From positions 124,001 through 188,000 of the forward strand of contig CAZNRN010000003.1 in NCBI GenBank assembly GCA_964575605.1: 64,000 bases of DNA, given 5' to 3'. The notes under the pieces are model-generated. The model saw only the letters and a program-made list of their open reading frames with translations. It had not been told where the DNA came from and made no database searches. Numbering within the stretch: position 1 is the stretch's first letter; each line of letters begins with the position of its first letter. The position numbers and the translations under genes were made by a program. This stretch comes from JAPWJZ01 sp964575605 (GTDB lineage Bacteria > Pseudomonadota > Alphaproteobacteria > Micavibrionales > UBA2020). This document shows, in pieces, positions 1 through 8,142 of this stretch.

Positions 1-1
1 C

Positions 2-1225
2 GGCGATTTATACGAAAGCCGTTTGGCGCGCTTGCGGCAGATCATGGGCCGCGAATTTGCCGAGAATGCGCTGCGCCTGGACGCCGAGCGCGATGGCATT
101 CGCCTGACAGGCTATGCCAGCCTGCCGACGCTCAACCGCGGCACGAACCAGCACCAGCATTTCTACGTGAATACAAGGCCCGTGAAGGACAGGCAGCTGA
201 TCGGCGCGATACGCGGCGCTTACATGGATTTCCTTGCGCCCGACCGTCACCCGATGCTCTGCCTTTTTATCGACCTGCCGCCCGCCTTGGTCGACGTGAA
301 CGTGCATCCGGCCAAGGCCGAAGTGCGCTTCCAGGATTCGGCGCTGGTGCGCGGGCTGATTGTCGGCGGGCTGAAACACGCGATTACACAGGCAGGCCAC
401 CGCGCCTCGACGACAGTGGCGGAACAGACGTTGCAATCGTTCCAGCAGCCTGTGCCGCAAGGCAATTCCGGCGTGGCGTGGGACGGCGGTTACCGTCAGG
501 GGCAGCCGGGATACAAGAATTTGAAGGGCATGGAGGGCGCGCAGTATACGGGCGCCGCCTTTGCGTCATCGGGCAACCTTGCGCTGGGCTCCGCCCCTGC
601 GGCGCGCGCGCATCTGGAGCCCGTGCCGATCGACGTGCCGGCGGAATACCCGCTGGGCGCCGCCTGCGCGCAGCTGCACGAAACCTATATCGTGGCGCAG
701 ACGAGGGATGGTTTGGTGCTGGTCGACCAGCATGCGGCGCACGAACGGCTGGTTTACGAAGAAATGAAAAAATCGCTGGCGGCGGGCATGATTGCGCGCC
801 AGCCGCTGTTGCTGCCCGAAGTGGTGGAAATGGACGCGCCATCGGCCGAACGGCTGGTCGCGCGCAAGGACGAACTGGCGGAACTGGGCCTTGTCATCGA
901 CAGTTTCGGCCCCGGCGCGATTGTGGTGCAGGAGGTGCCCGCGCTGCTGGGCTCAACCAACATAAAACAGATGGTCATGGATCTGGCCGACGATATCTCC
1001 GCCTTCGGGCAGGCGATGAGCCTGAAGGAAAAGCTGGAAGAGGTTTGTTCGACCATGGCCTGCCATGGTTCGGTGCGCGCAGGGCGCCGCCTGACCCAAG
1101 GCGAAATGAACGCGCTGCTGCGCCAGATGGAAAACACGCCGCATTCGGGGCAGTGCAACCACGGCCGCCCCACTTACGTGGAATTGAAACTGCACGATAT
1201 CGAAAAACTGTTCGGGCGAAGGTAG
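2..1225 (+). CDS. mutL: DNA mismatch repair protein MutL (5' end outside window)
   Basis: C-terminal part of MutL, the ATPase that links MutS mismatch recognition to strand incision. The reading frame enters from the left edge already open, so the start and most of the ATPase domain are missing. Visible are the transducer domain (VNTRPVKD and DVNVHPAKAEVRF), a low-conservation linker, and the C-terminal dimerisation domain. That domain carries DQHAAHERLVYE, which fits the DQHA-x2-E-x4-E metal-binding motif of nicking MutL proteins, and also ACHGSVRAG and CNHGRP near the end. These residues mark the endonuclease type, as expected where MutH is absent. The stop lies three bases before the next gene, so the two are probably co-transcribed. 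Confidence 0.96.
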   Translation, partial: GDLYESRLARLRQIMGREFAENALRLDAERDGIRLTGYASLPTLNRGTNQHQHFYVNTRPVKDRQLIGAIRGAYMDFLAPDRHPMLCLFIDLPPALVDVNVHPAKAEVRFQDSALVRGLIVGGLKHAITQAGHRASTTVAEQTLQSFQQPVPQGNSGVAWDGGYRQGQPGYKNLKGMEGAQYTGAAFASSGNLALGSAPAARAHLEPVPIDVPAEYPLGAACAQLHETYIVAQTRDGLVLVDQHAAHERLVYEEMKKSLAAGMIARQPLLLPEVVEMDAPSAERLVARKDELAELGLVIDSFGPGAIVVQEVPALLGSTNIKQMVMDLADDISAFGQAMSLKEKLEEVCSTMACHGSVRAGRRLTQGEMNALLRQMENTPHSGQCNHGRPTYVELKLHDIEKLFGRR

Positions 1226-1228
1226 GAT

Positions 1229-1729
1229 ATGGCCGCAGAAGACAAGACAGAAACCAAGACCACCTATTACCTCTGCATGGCGCTATACGCCGTTTTCGGC
1301 CTTTCATGCGTGATGCAGTTCTCGATCACTGCGATACTGGCCGCGACGGCGGCGATGACGGTCGCGCTGGTACTGGCCTCCATCTACCGCAGGAAGACCA
1401 AAGGCACATTCTACGAAACGCATTTCCAGTGGCTGGTGCGCACCTTCTGGATCGGCGGGGCGGTCTACATGCCCTTTATCACCGTCGCGGCCGCCATCAT
1501 CATGTATTCCGAAATGGACCAGAGCGCGATGATCGAGGCGATGCAGAACGGCGAAACCGACCATATGGCGCTGGCCGAAATTTTGATCAAGGCCAACCAG
1601 GGCGTCTTTTCGATGCTCTACCTGTCGCTGTTCCTGCCCTTTACGGGATGGTGGATTTACCGCTGCGTCGCGGGCGTCCGCCGCCTGATGCGCAAGGAAG
1701 CCATGCCCGACCCGCTGCGGTGGATTTAG
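1229..1729 (+). CDS. COG3671/DUF4870-like small membrane protein
   Basis: A 166-residue protein with about three to four hydrophobic segments: residues 12-55 (two spans), about 70-92, and about 130-150. The stretch GTFYETHFQWLVRTFW resembles the E-S-H-F-x-x-x-x-x-T-F-W signature of the uncharacterised COG3671 family of alphaproteobacteria, and a basic end follows the last span, as in that family. No catalytic residues are apparent and the function is unknown. Its start is three bases after mutL, with the ribosome binding site inside the mutL end (gaagg). It ends convergently with the ATP12-type gene, and their stop codons overlap by four bases. Confidence 0.8.
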   Translation: MAAEDKTETKTTYYLCMALYAVFGLSCVMQFSITAILAATAAMTVALVLASIYRRKTKGTFYETHFQWLVRTFWIGGAVYMPFITVAAAIIMYSEMDQSAMIEAMQNGETDHMALAEILIKANQGVFSMLYLSLFLPFTGWWIYRCVAGVRRLMRKEAMPDPLRWI

Positions 1730-2424
1730 GCCGCGCCGATCAGGTCGCGGAACTGCGCCAGCGACTGTAATTCTTTTTTGATATGGTCGAGCCGTTTGCG
1801 GGCGAGCGCGTCTTCGCCCCAGGTTTCCAGCTGGTAATTTTCATCGACCGTCGCGGCACGGTACGCGCTATCGGCGTCGAGGTAACCATCAAGCAGCGCC
1901 AGCGCAATGACGGCCGAACCGCAAAGCGCCGTTGCCGCCTGCGCGACGGTGAAGGCGGCGGGGTTTAGCCCTGTGATAGCCTTGTTCAGCGCCTCCAGCG
2001 ATTCAGCGGGCTGGTTGTAGTACTGGATGCCCGTGACGCGCTCCAGCTTTGCGCCGTGCCTGTCGGCCAGCCAGTCCAGCAGCGGCAGCCATTCGGCCTC
2101 CTGCCGCTTCACAAGTTCGGGCGGCGTCGCGGCGAAATAGCAGATGAGGTCGGAGGCAGCGTATTTCACGATTTCCGCGTTCATCGCGGGACGGTCGTGG
2201 CCGCCGCATTTGTCGGTCATGGTGCTGGCCAGCTGCATCAGCGGCATGGAGGCCGGGATGATGTTCTCGCCCTGCGCTTCCCATTCCGCGGCAATCGCCT
2301 CCGCCAAGGCCTGCGGCAGTATCAGGTTATGCTGCATCACGGTCTTGATCGCCTTGCCGTCGAGGCGGATGACATGGCCGCCGGGGGCGGTGCCGGCCTC
2401 GGCCTTTTTGTAGAAACGTTTCAT
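1726..2424 (-). CDS. ATP12-type F1-ATPase assembly chaperone
   Basis: A 232-residue protein of the ATP12 family, which in mitochondria and alphaproteobacteria helps the F1 alpha subunit assemble into ATP synthase. Recognisable features are the N-terminal MKRFYKKAEAG, the segment VMQHNLILPQALAEAIAAEW, and the family block around SDLICYFAATPPELVKRQEAEW with WLADRHGAKLERVTGI. The open frame continues upstream, but MKRFYKK at 2424 is the family start. Its ATG overlaps the stop of the upstream AsmA-like gene (ATGA), which implies translational coupling. It is the last gene of the rarA-crcB-rluC-AsmA-ATP12 run. Assignment rests on overall resemblance, which is strong. Confidence 0.9.
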   Translation of the reverse strand: MKRFYKKAEAGTAPGGHVIRLDGKAIKTVMQHNLILPQALAEAIAAEWEAQGENIIPASMPLMQLASTMTDKCGGHDRPAMNAEIVKYAASDLICYFAATPPELVKRQEAEWLPLLDWLADRHGAKLERVTGIQYYNQPAESLEALNKAITGLNPAAFTVAQAATALCGSAVIALALLDGYLDADSAYRAATVDENYQLETWGEDALARKRLDHIKKELQSLAQFRDLIGAA

Positions 2425-3404
2425 GGCGCGGCTCCGCAGGGGCTGGGGGCATTGGGCGCCGCCGCAACGGGCAGGCCTACGGGTTCGCCAACCGCATGGC
2501 CGAGCGGGCCGGAGACGAGGATGGGCACCGCCGTGGCCATCGCGCCCGCCTGCTTGGGCTGCGGCGTGAAAGTCATGTTCATGTAGGATGTATTTAAATC
2601 GATGCTGCCCGTGCCGGTGATGTTCATGACATCGGTATCGACAGCAAGGCGCTTGACGGTCGCAACGCCGCCCGTGATATCCAGTTCGGCGACGGCACAA
2701 TTCACCGTCGCGGCAGGCGTCAGCAGTGCGCCCAGCACACTGCCGCCCCAGAGCGCCAGCGCGCGGCCGGGAATGGCGCCCTTGCCCCCTGTCAGCAGCA
2801 GATGGCCTTGCAGCGTGCTGACGATCAGGTGCTGGTTAGCGCCCTGCCCTGTCAGCGTCAGCGTGCCTGTGCCCGCCCCGCCAGAGCCGCCCGGATAGAG
2901 CAGCCCGTAATCGAGCGCGGTGACATCGGCATTGGCGGCGACGGCGCCAGGCTTGTAGCTGAGATTGCCCTTCAGCAGCGTTTCGCCTGCGCGTGCCTCG
3001 AAATTGTCGATGGAACTGTCGATGCTGTCGCTTTTGGCGGGGATATCGATGTTGATGGGCGGACGGCCGGGAAAGGTGAGCGCGGTCAGCTTCACATGCG
3101 TTTCAACCGTATTGCCGGGGGCGGGCTTGTCGAAAGGGATCAGCATTTCGACGTTGCCGAGCGTGATATCACCCGCGACGAGGTCGTGGATGACAAGCGT
3201 GGGGCGCAGGCCTTCGGTGCCCAGCTTGACGTCGCCGCGCACGTTCACATGCCCGCCCAGCGCGTCCTCGATCGGGCGGCGCAGGAAGTTCAGCGTGACC
3301 ATGTTATAGGCGGCGGAAACGACGATAAAGGCGACCAGCAGGACGATCAGGAAGGTGCGGAATTTCTTGATGCCCGCGTAAGGGTCTACCTCTGTTTCTG
3401 TCAT
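2421..3404 (-). CDS. AsmA-like membrane-anchored periplasmic protein
   Basis: A 327-residue protein with a short cytoplasmic N-terminus, one membrane span (about residues 16-36) and a long beta-rich domain with repeating patterns such as ELDITGGVATVKRLAVDTDVMNITGTGSIDL. This is the pattern of the AsmA/DUF3971-type C-terminal region, whose members act in outer-membrane lipid homeostasis. It is much shorter than full AsmA, so it is a compact variant. The tail is rich in Ala and Pro and ends Cys-Gly-Ala-Ala-Pro. The start overlaps the rluC stop by one base and the end overlaps the next ATG, so it sits inside a tight operon. The precise role is not shown by the sequence. Confidence 0.7.
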   Translation of the reverse strand: MTETEVDPYAGIKKFRTFLIVLLVAFIVVSAAYNMVTLNFLRRPIEDALGGHVNVRGDVKLGTEGLRPTLVIHDLVAGDITLGNVEMLIPFDKPAPGNTVETHVKLTALTFPGRPPINIDIPAKSDSIDSSIDNFEARAGETLLKGNLSYKPGAVAANADVTALDYGLLYPGGSGGAGTGTLTLTGQGANQHLIVSTLQGHLLLTGGKGAIPGRALALWGGSVLGALLTPAATVNCAVAELDITGGVATVKRLAVDTDVMNITGTGSIDLNTSYMNMTFTPQPKQAGAMATAVPILVSGPLGHAVGEPVGLPVAAAPNAPSPCGAAP

Positions 3405-4375
3405 CAGTCCAGCTCCTCGAAGGGGTCGGACTTGTCTTCGCTGTCGAAGCCGAAATACTTAAACGTCTTTTTCATGTCGGGTGACAGCGGCGCGGTGACA
3501 TCCAGTGTACCCCGCTCCATCGGGTGCGGCATGATGACGCGGCGGGCGTGCAGGTGCAGCGTCTGCGGCAGCTGCGTGTTGCGGGACAGGAATTCCTGCG
3601 TTTCATCGTACTTGAAATCGCCCAGCAGCGGGCAGCCCATTTCGAGCGCGTGGACGCGGATCTGGTGCGTGCGGCCGGTGCGGGGCCAGAAGGCGACCCA
3701 GGCAAGCTCGTTCCCGATGCTTTCCATGACGCTGTAGAAGGTTAGCGCGGATTTGGCGTCCTCGCCCTCGGTCGCCATCATGCGCTCGCCGCCGCCGATA
3801 TCGACCTTGGCGATGGGGGTGTTGATTTTTCCCTGCTCGATCGCGGGCGCGGGCGAGGTGACCGCCCAGTAATACTTGCGGATGTCGCGGCCGCGGAACA
3901 TCTCGCCCAGTTCCCGCGCGCAACGCGTGGTGCGCGCCAGCAGCAGCACGCCCGAAGTGTCGCGATCGAGCCGGTGGACGAGGTGCGGGCGCTCCCCGCC
4001 CTCCGCAAGCGCGTCGAGCATGCCGTCGACATGCTTATCGATCTTGGAACCGCCCTGCACGGCCAGGCCCGCCGGTTTGTTGAGGGCGATGATATGCTTG
4101 TCCTTGAAAATGACGAGGCTCTTGATAAAGGCGGCGTCTTTTTCGGAGGGGCCTTTTTTGGCGGGCGCGGGGTTATTGAGCTGCGGCGGAATGCGCACCA
4201 CCTGCCCCTTGGCGAGGCGGGTTTCGCCCTTCACGCGCTTGCCGTCGACGCGCAGCTGGCCGGTGCGCAGGATTTTCTGCAGCTGGCCGAAGGTGAAATC
4301 GGGATAGTTCTTTTTCAGCCAGCGGTCGAGGCGCTGGCCGTCATCCGCATCGCCAATCGTCACGCCCTCTGTCAT
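3404..4375 (-). CDS. rluC: 23S rRNA pseudouridine synthase, RluC type
   Basis: A 323-residue pseudouridine synthase of the RluA family. An S4 RNA-binding domain occupies roughly residues 12-65 (GQRLDRWLKK…LRVDGKRVKGETRLAKGQVVRIP), followed by the catalytic domain. The signature HRLDRDTSG starts at residue 134, so the catalytic aspartate is D137. The later RTGRTHQIRVHA motif is also intact. The S4 domain and length fit RluC, which in E. coli modifies U955, U2504 and U2580 of 23S rRNA; RluD is the alternative. The four-base overlap with crcB at its start and the one-base overlap with the AsmA-like gene show operon placement. Confidence 0.93.
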   Translation of the reverse strand: MTEGVTIGDADDGQRLDRWLKKNYPDFTFGQLQKILRTGQLRVDGKRVKGETRLAKGQVVRIPPQLNNPAPAKKGPSEKDAAFIKSLVIFKDKHIIALNKPAGLAVQGGSKIDKHVDGMLDALAEGGERPHLVHRLDRDTSGVLLLARTTRCARELGEMFRGRDIRKYYWAVTSPAPAIEQGKINTPIAKVDIGGGERMMATEGEDAKSALTFYSVMESIGNELAWVAFWPRTGRTHQIRVHALEMGCPLLGDFKYDETQEFLSRNTQLPQTLHLHARRVIMPHPMERGTLDVTAPLSPDMKKTFKYFGFDSEDKSDPFEELD

Positions 4376-4749
4376 GCAAAAGCCCTTACCAAAGCAGCGC
4401 CGCCGAACACGGCCAGCAGCGACAAAAATACCGAAGCCGCGACATACCCTGCCGCCGCCATCGCCTGCCCCGTATTGGCAAGCTTGTAGACATCGAGCGA
4501 AAACGCCGAAAAAGTCGTAAAACCGCCAAGGAACCCCGTCACCAGCAGCGCCTGTGTGGCGGCCGGGATATTCGATTTCAGCGCCGCGGTTTCCATGATA
4601 ATGCCGATCAGCAACGAACCCGCGACGTTCACGAAAAGTGTGCCCCAGGGCAGCGCCTCGCCGAACAGCCCCTTGGCCGCCAGCACCGAATAATGCCGCG
4701 CCAGTGCGCCCGTGCCGCCGCCGATGAAAATGGCCAACAGGAGGTTCAT
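4372..4749 (-). CDS. crcB: Fluoride channel CrcB/FluC
   Basis: A 125-residue protein with four hydrophobic spans, the usual size of a Fluc subunit, which works as a dual-topology dimer exporting fluoride. Diagnostic blocks are GGGTGALARH near the start, GTLFVNVAGSLLIG at about residues 36-49, and GFLGGFTTFSAFSLD at about residues 72-86, including the TTFS phenylalanine region that lines the pore. The start at 4749 touches the rarA stop by one base. There is no gap in front of it for a fluoride riboswitch, so expression must depend on the operon. Confidence 0.95.
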   Translation of the reverse strand: MNLLLAIFIGGGTGALARHYSVLAAKGLFGEALPWGTLFVNVAGSLLIGIIMETAALKSNIPAATQALLVTGFLGGFTTFSAFSLDVYKLANTGQAMAAAGYVAASVFLSLLAVFGGAALVRAFA

Positions 4750-6065
4750 TACTTGCCCGCTTTCTCGTCGCGCAGTTTTTGCCAGTATTCGAGGCGTTTT
4801 TTCAACTCACGCTCGAAACCACGCTCGACCGGCTGGTAAAAGGCATGGCGCGGAATGCCGTCGGGGAAATAGTTCTGCCCCGAAAAACCCTCGGCGGTGT
4901 CGTGGTCGTAATCGTAGCCTTTGCCGTAGCCGATATCCTTCATCAGCTTGGTCGGCGCGTTCAGGATATGCTTGGGCGGCATCAGCGAACCCGTCTGCTT
5001 GGCTGCGCCCATCGCCTCACCATAAGCCGTATAGGCGGCGTTCGATTTCGGAGCGGTCGCTAGGTAAATGAGCGCCTGCCCCAGCGCCAGTTCGCCTTCG
5101 GGCGATCCTAAACGTTCATAGGTTTCCCAGGCGGAAATGCACAGCTGCATGGCTTGAGGATCCGCAAGGCCGATATCCTCGACTGCCATGCGCACCATAC
5201 GGCGCGCGATATAGCGGGGGTCTTCGCCGCCGTCCAGCATGCGGCAGAACCAGTAAAGCGCCGCGTCTGCGTCGCTGCCGCGCACCGACTTATGCAGCGC
5301 GGAAATCAGGTTGTAATGGCTTTCCTGCGCCTTGTCGTAGAGGGGGGCGCGTTTCTGCACCAGTTTCGTCAGCCCCTCGACGTCCAGCATGCCTTTCTGC
5401 CGCGTATTAAAGACCTGTTCGGCAAGGTTGAGGATATAGCGGCCATCGCCATCGGCCATGCTCACCAGCGCCGTGCGCGCCTCGGGCGTAACGGGCAGCG
5501 GGCGGTTCATCTGCTGTTCCGCGCGGGAAAGCAGCGTCGCCAGAGCCTCGTCATCAAGGCGGTTCAGCACCATGACTTGCGAGCGCGACAGGAGCGCGGC
5601 ATTCAGTTCGAACGAGGGGTTTTCGGTGGTGGCGCCGACCAGCGTGATCGTGCCGTCCTCGACATAGGGCAGGAAAGCGTCCTGCTGCGATTTGTTGAAG
5701 CGGTGGATTTCATCCACGAACAGCAAAGTGCCGCGGCCAAGGCGGCGGCGGTGCAGCGCGCTTTCGAACACCTTGCGCAGGTCGGCGACGCCGGTAAAGA
5801 CGGCGGAAATCGCCTCGAACTGCAAATCGGTATGCTGGGCGAGCAGCCTTGCCAGCGTGGTCTTGCCGCAGCCGGGCGGGCCCCAGAGGATAAGCGACGA
5901 GATACGCCCCTGCTCCACCATCTGCGCAAGGGGGCCATCGCCTTTCAGCAGGTGGTCCTGCCCCATGACGTCGGCCAGCGTTTTCGGACGCAGGAGATCG
6001 GCCAGCGGGCGCGGCGCTTCGCGCCCGGGCTCTTTCTCGTAACTGACGTCGAAAAGGTTGCTCAT
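4749..6065 (-). CDS. rarA: Replication-associated recombination protein A (RarA/MgsA)
   Basis: A 438-residue clamp-loader-related AAA+ ATPase that acts at stalled replication forks. Walker A is LWGPPGCGKTTLARLLA (about residues 59-75), Walker B is LLFVDEIHRFNKSQQDAFLP, and sensor 1 is GATTENPSFELNAALLSR. The C-terminal half holds the tetramerisation region, with ALYWFCRMLDGGEDPRYIARRMVR and YDYDHDTAEGFSGQNYFPDG, both typical of RarA. The length is normal. It leads the minus-strand run that continues into crcB and rluC, and lies just downstream of the HtrA gene (six-base gap). Confidence 0.96.
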   Translation of the reverse strand: MSNLFDVSYEKEPGREAPRPLADLLRPKTLADVMGQDHLLKGDGPLAQMVEQGRISSLILWGPPGCGKTTLARLLAQHTDLQFEAISAVFTGVADLRKVFESALHRRRLGRGTLLFVDEIHRFNKSQQDAFLPYVEDGTITLVGATTENPSFELNAALLSRSQVMVLNRLDDEALATLLSRAEQQMNRPLPVTPEARTALVSMADGDGRYILNLAEQVFNTRQKGMLDVEGLTKLVQKRAPLYDKAQESHYNLISALHKSVRGSDADAALYWFCRMLDGGEDPRYIARRMVRMAVEDIGLADPQAMQLCISAWETYERLGSPEGELALGQALIYLATAPKSNAAYTAYGEAMGAAKQTGSLMPPKHILNAPTKLMKDIGYGKGYDYDHDTAEGFSGQNYFPDGIPRHAFYQPVERGFERELKKRLEYWQKLRDEKAGK

Positions 6066-6071
6066 ATAGCC

Positions 6072-7478
6072 CTAGATGCTCACCATCAGGTTCATCACCT
6101 GGTCGCCGCGCAGCACCTGTATGCGCCAGCGGCGGCTGTCCTGCCCGTCGAGCGCCTGCTTGAGGTCGGCGACCGAATTGATTTTCGCGCCGTTCACGCC
6201 CAGCACAATATCGCCGGGGGACAAGCCAAGACGGCCTGCGTTGCCTTCGTCAGCCTTCACGATCACGACGCCCTGCTCGCGCGAGGTACCGCCCAGTTCC
6301 TCCGCAACTGCAGGGGAGATGTTCACGACGGTCGCGCCCGAAAACGGGTTCTGGCCTTTCAGCCTGGTTTCCTGCCGCGGCGGGTCTTCGGGCGGGGCTT
6401 CGGCCACCATGGTGGCCTCGGTCAGCTTGCCGTCGCGCACCAGCTGCAGCTTGATGGGGGTGCCGAGCGGCACGGTGGCGAGGCGGAATTTCAGCGCCTC
6501 GGGGTCGGCCACGTCGCGGCCGTTGACGGTTAAAATCACGTCGCCAGATTTCACGCCCGCCTTGGCGGCGGGGCCACGGGGGTTAACGCGGTTAATCAAT
6601 GCGCCCTGCGCACGCTGCAGGCCGAGCGTATCGACCATATCTGGCGTCACGGGCTGGCCCTGCAAACCTGTCCAGGGGCGCACGATCTTGCCGCCGTGCT
6701 TCGCGGCTTCGACAACCGTCTGCAGCATCGATGACGGGATGGCAAAGCCGATGCCGAGCGAACCGCCTGTGCGGGAGAAGATCATGCTGTTAATGCCGAC
6801 CAGCTTGCCGTTGATGTCGACCAGCGCGCCGCCCGAGTTGCCGGGGTTGATGGCGGCATCGGTCTGGATGAAATAGTTATAGTCGGAAGGCCCGTTCACC
6901 GTGCGCGCCACGCCCGAGACGATGCCCGAGGTGACGGTCTGCCCGACGCCGAAGGGGTTGCCAATGGCAAGGACGATATCGCCCACCTGCACCGCGTCGC
7001 TGTCGGCCAGTTCCAGCCAGGGCAGGTTCGCGCCCTTGAGGTCGAGCTTGAGGACCGCGAGGTCGGAGCGCGCGTCTTCCAGCACCTTTTCGGCCGCGAA
7101 TTCGCGCCCGTCGGCCGTCACGACGATAATTTCGGAGGCGCCGCTGATGACGTGGGTATTGGTCGCTACGCGCCCGTCGGCCGAAATAATGACACCTGAG
7201 CCGAGCGAGTTTTCAACGCGCTCCTGCGAAAAGCCGCCCATGCCGCCCATGCCGAAAAACTGGCTGAAGAAGGGGTCGGCGAAAAGCGGGTTCACCTGGC
7301 GGCGCACCACGCGCTTGGTGTAGATGTTCACAACGGCGGGGCTGGTGCGCTTGACCAGCGGCGCGAAGGACAGCTGCATCTGCGCGGCCGATGCCGGCAC
7401 GACCTGTTCGGCGCGGGCCCCCAGCGGCAGGATAACGGCGCAGGCAAGGGCAAAAAAAGCAAGAATTCGGGTCAACAT
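6072..7478 (-). CDS. Do/HtrA-family periplasmic serine protease
   Basis: A 468-residue DegP/DegQ-like protease and chaperone. A signal peptide (residues 1-23, cleavage after GARA) sends it to the periplasm. The trypsin-like domain shows the triad: His in TNTHVISG, Asp in DARSDLAVL and Ser in NPGNSGGALV. A Gly/Met/Phe-rich loop (FFGMGGMGGF) lies before the His, as in DegP LA loops. Two PDZ domains follow (RVNPRGPAAKAGVKSGDVIL and ADEGNAGRLGLSPGDIVLGV). The start has a good GGAGG nine bases upstream. The gene begins just after the rplQ terminator. degP and degQ cannot be told apart here, so no symbol is given. Confidence 0.95.
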   Translation of the reverse strand: MLTRILAFFALACAVILPLGARAEQVVPASAAQMQLSFAPLVKRTSPAVVNIYTKRVVRRQVNPLFADPFFSQFFGMGGMGGFSQERVENSLGSGVIISADGRVATNTHVISGASEIIVVTADGREFAAEKVLEDARSDLAVLKLDLKGANLPWLELADSDAVQVGDIVLAIGNPFGVGQTVTSGIVSGVARTVNGPSDYNYFIQTDAAINPGNSGGALVDINGKLVGINSMIFSRTGGSLGIGFAIPSSMLQTVVEAAKHGGKIVRPWTGLQGQPVTPDMVDTLGLQRAQGALINRVNPRGPAAKAGVKSGDVILTVNGRDVADPEALKFRLATVPLGTPIKLQLVRDGKLTEATMVAEAPPEDPPRQETRLKGQNPFSGATVVNISPAVAEELGGTSREQGVVIVKADEGNAGRLGLSPGDIVLGVNGAKINSVADLKQALDGQDSRRWRIQVLRGDQVMNLMVSI

Positions 7479-7499
7479 GAGGGCAAACCTCCATAAAGC

Positions 7500-7534
7500 A
7501 AAAGGGCGGAAACCGCTAAGGTCCCCGCCCTTTT
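7500..7534 (-). terminator. Terminator after rplQ (end of the ribosomal superoperon)
   Basis: A ten-pair inverted repeat: aaaagggcgg is matched by ccgccctttt across a 15-base loop. Read on the minus strand the stem is followed by T-rich sequence. It lies about 22 bases after the rplQ stop, between rplQ and the HtrA gene. Confidence 0.7.
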
Positions 7535-7555
7535 ATATAGCTTACTCAGGCTGAA

Positions 7556-8032
7556 TTAACCAGCGGCGGCCTTTTTCTTGGGGGCCTTCTTTTTCGCGGG
7601 TGCATCAGCACCTTCAGCGGGTGCAGCAGCTTCTTCGCCGTTGTCCTGGCCGCTGTCCTTGCCTTTGGCCGAACGGTCGCGGTCGACCAGCTCGATGATC
7701 GCCACTGCGGCGTTGTCGCCATAGCGGAAACCGGCTTTCAGCACGCGGGTGTAGCCGCCGTTGCGGTCCTGATAGCGCTTGCCGAGGACGTCAAAGAGTT
7801 TTTTGACCATTTTCTCGTCGCGCAGGCGGGACATGGCGAGGCGGCGGTTAGCGAGACCGCCTTTTTTGCCGAGGGTGATGAGTTTATCCACCACGCCGCG
7901 CAGTTCTTTTGCTTTCGGCAGGGTGGTTTCGATTTGCTCATGCTTGATGAGCGCCGCAGCCATGTTCGCGAACATCGCATGGCGGTGTGAGGTTGTTACG
8001 CCGAGTTTACGGCCAGATTTACCATGACGCAT
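7556..8032 (-). CDS. rplQ: 50S ribosomal protein L17
   Basis: L17 of the large subunit, 158 residues. The start MRHGKSGRKLGVTTSHRHAM is the family signature, and the domain runs to about residue 118 (FRYGDNAAVAIIELVDRD). It is followed by a tail of about 40 residues rich in Ala, Lys, Glu and Pro that is not part of the L17 fold. Usual position as last gene of the alpha operon, after rpoA. A 110-base gap before it holds a perfect seven-pair hairpin (8054-8071). Confidence 0.97.
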   Translation of the reverse strand: MRHGKSGRKLGVTTSHRHAMFANMAAALIKHEQIETTLPKAKELRGVVDKLITLGKKGGLANRRLAMSRLRDEKMVKKLFDVLGKRYQDRNGGYTRVLKAGFRYGDNAAVAIIELVDRDRSAKGKDSGQDNGEEAAAPAEGADAPAKKKAPKKKAAAG

Positions 8033-8053
8033 GGTACGGTCTCCTTTTCAAGG

Positions 8054-8071
8054 GGCTTCACGCATGAAGCC
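8054..8071 (-). other. Intercistronic hairpin between rpoA and rplQ
   Basis: Perfect seven-pair stem (ggcttca / tgaagcc) with a four-base loop, in the 110-base gap between rpoA and rplQ. There is no T-run, so it is more likely an RNA processing or stabilising element than a terminator. A second weaker hairpin (ggggatgtcccc on the minus strand) lies at about 8115-8128. Confidence 0.4.
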
Positions 8072-8142
8072 GGTTGTATGAGCAATACCCTGTCGCCAGT
8101 AATACTGCTTGCGGGGGACATCCCCGGCTTTTTAGTAAAAAG

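Noticed and set aside
4372..4760. Fluoride riboswitch before crcB
   Set aside because: The start of crcB touches the rarA stop; there is no room for an aptamer.
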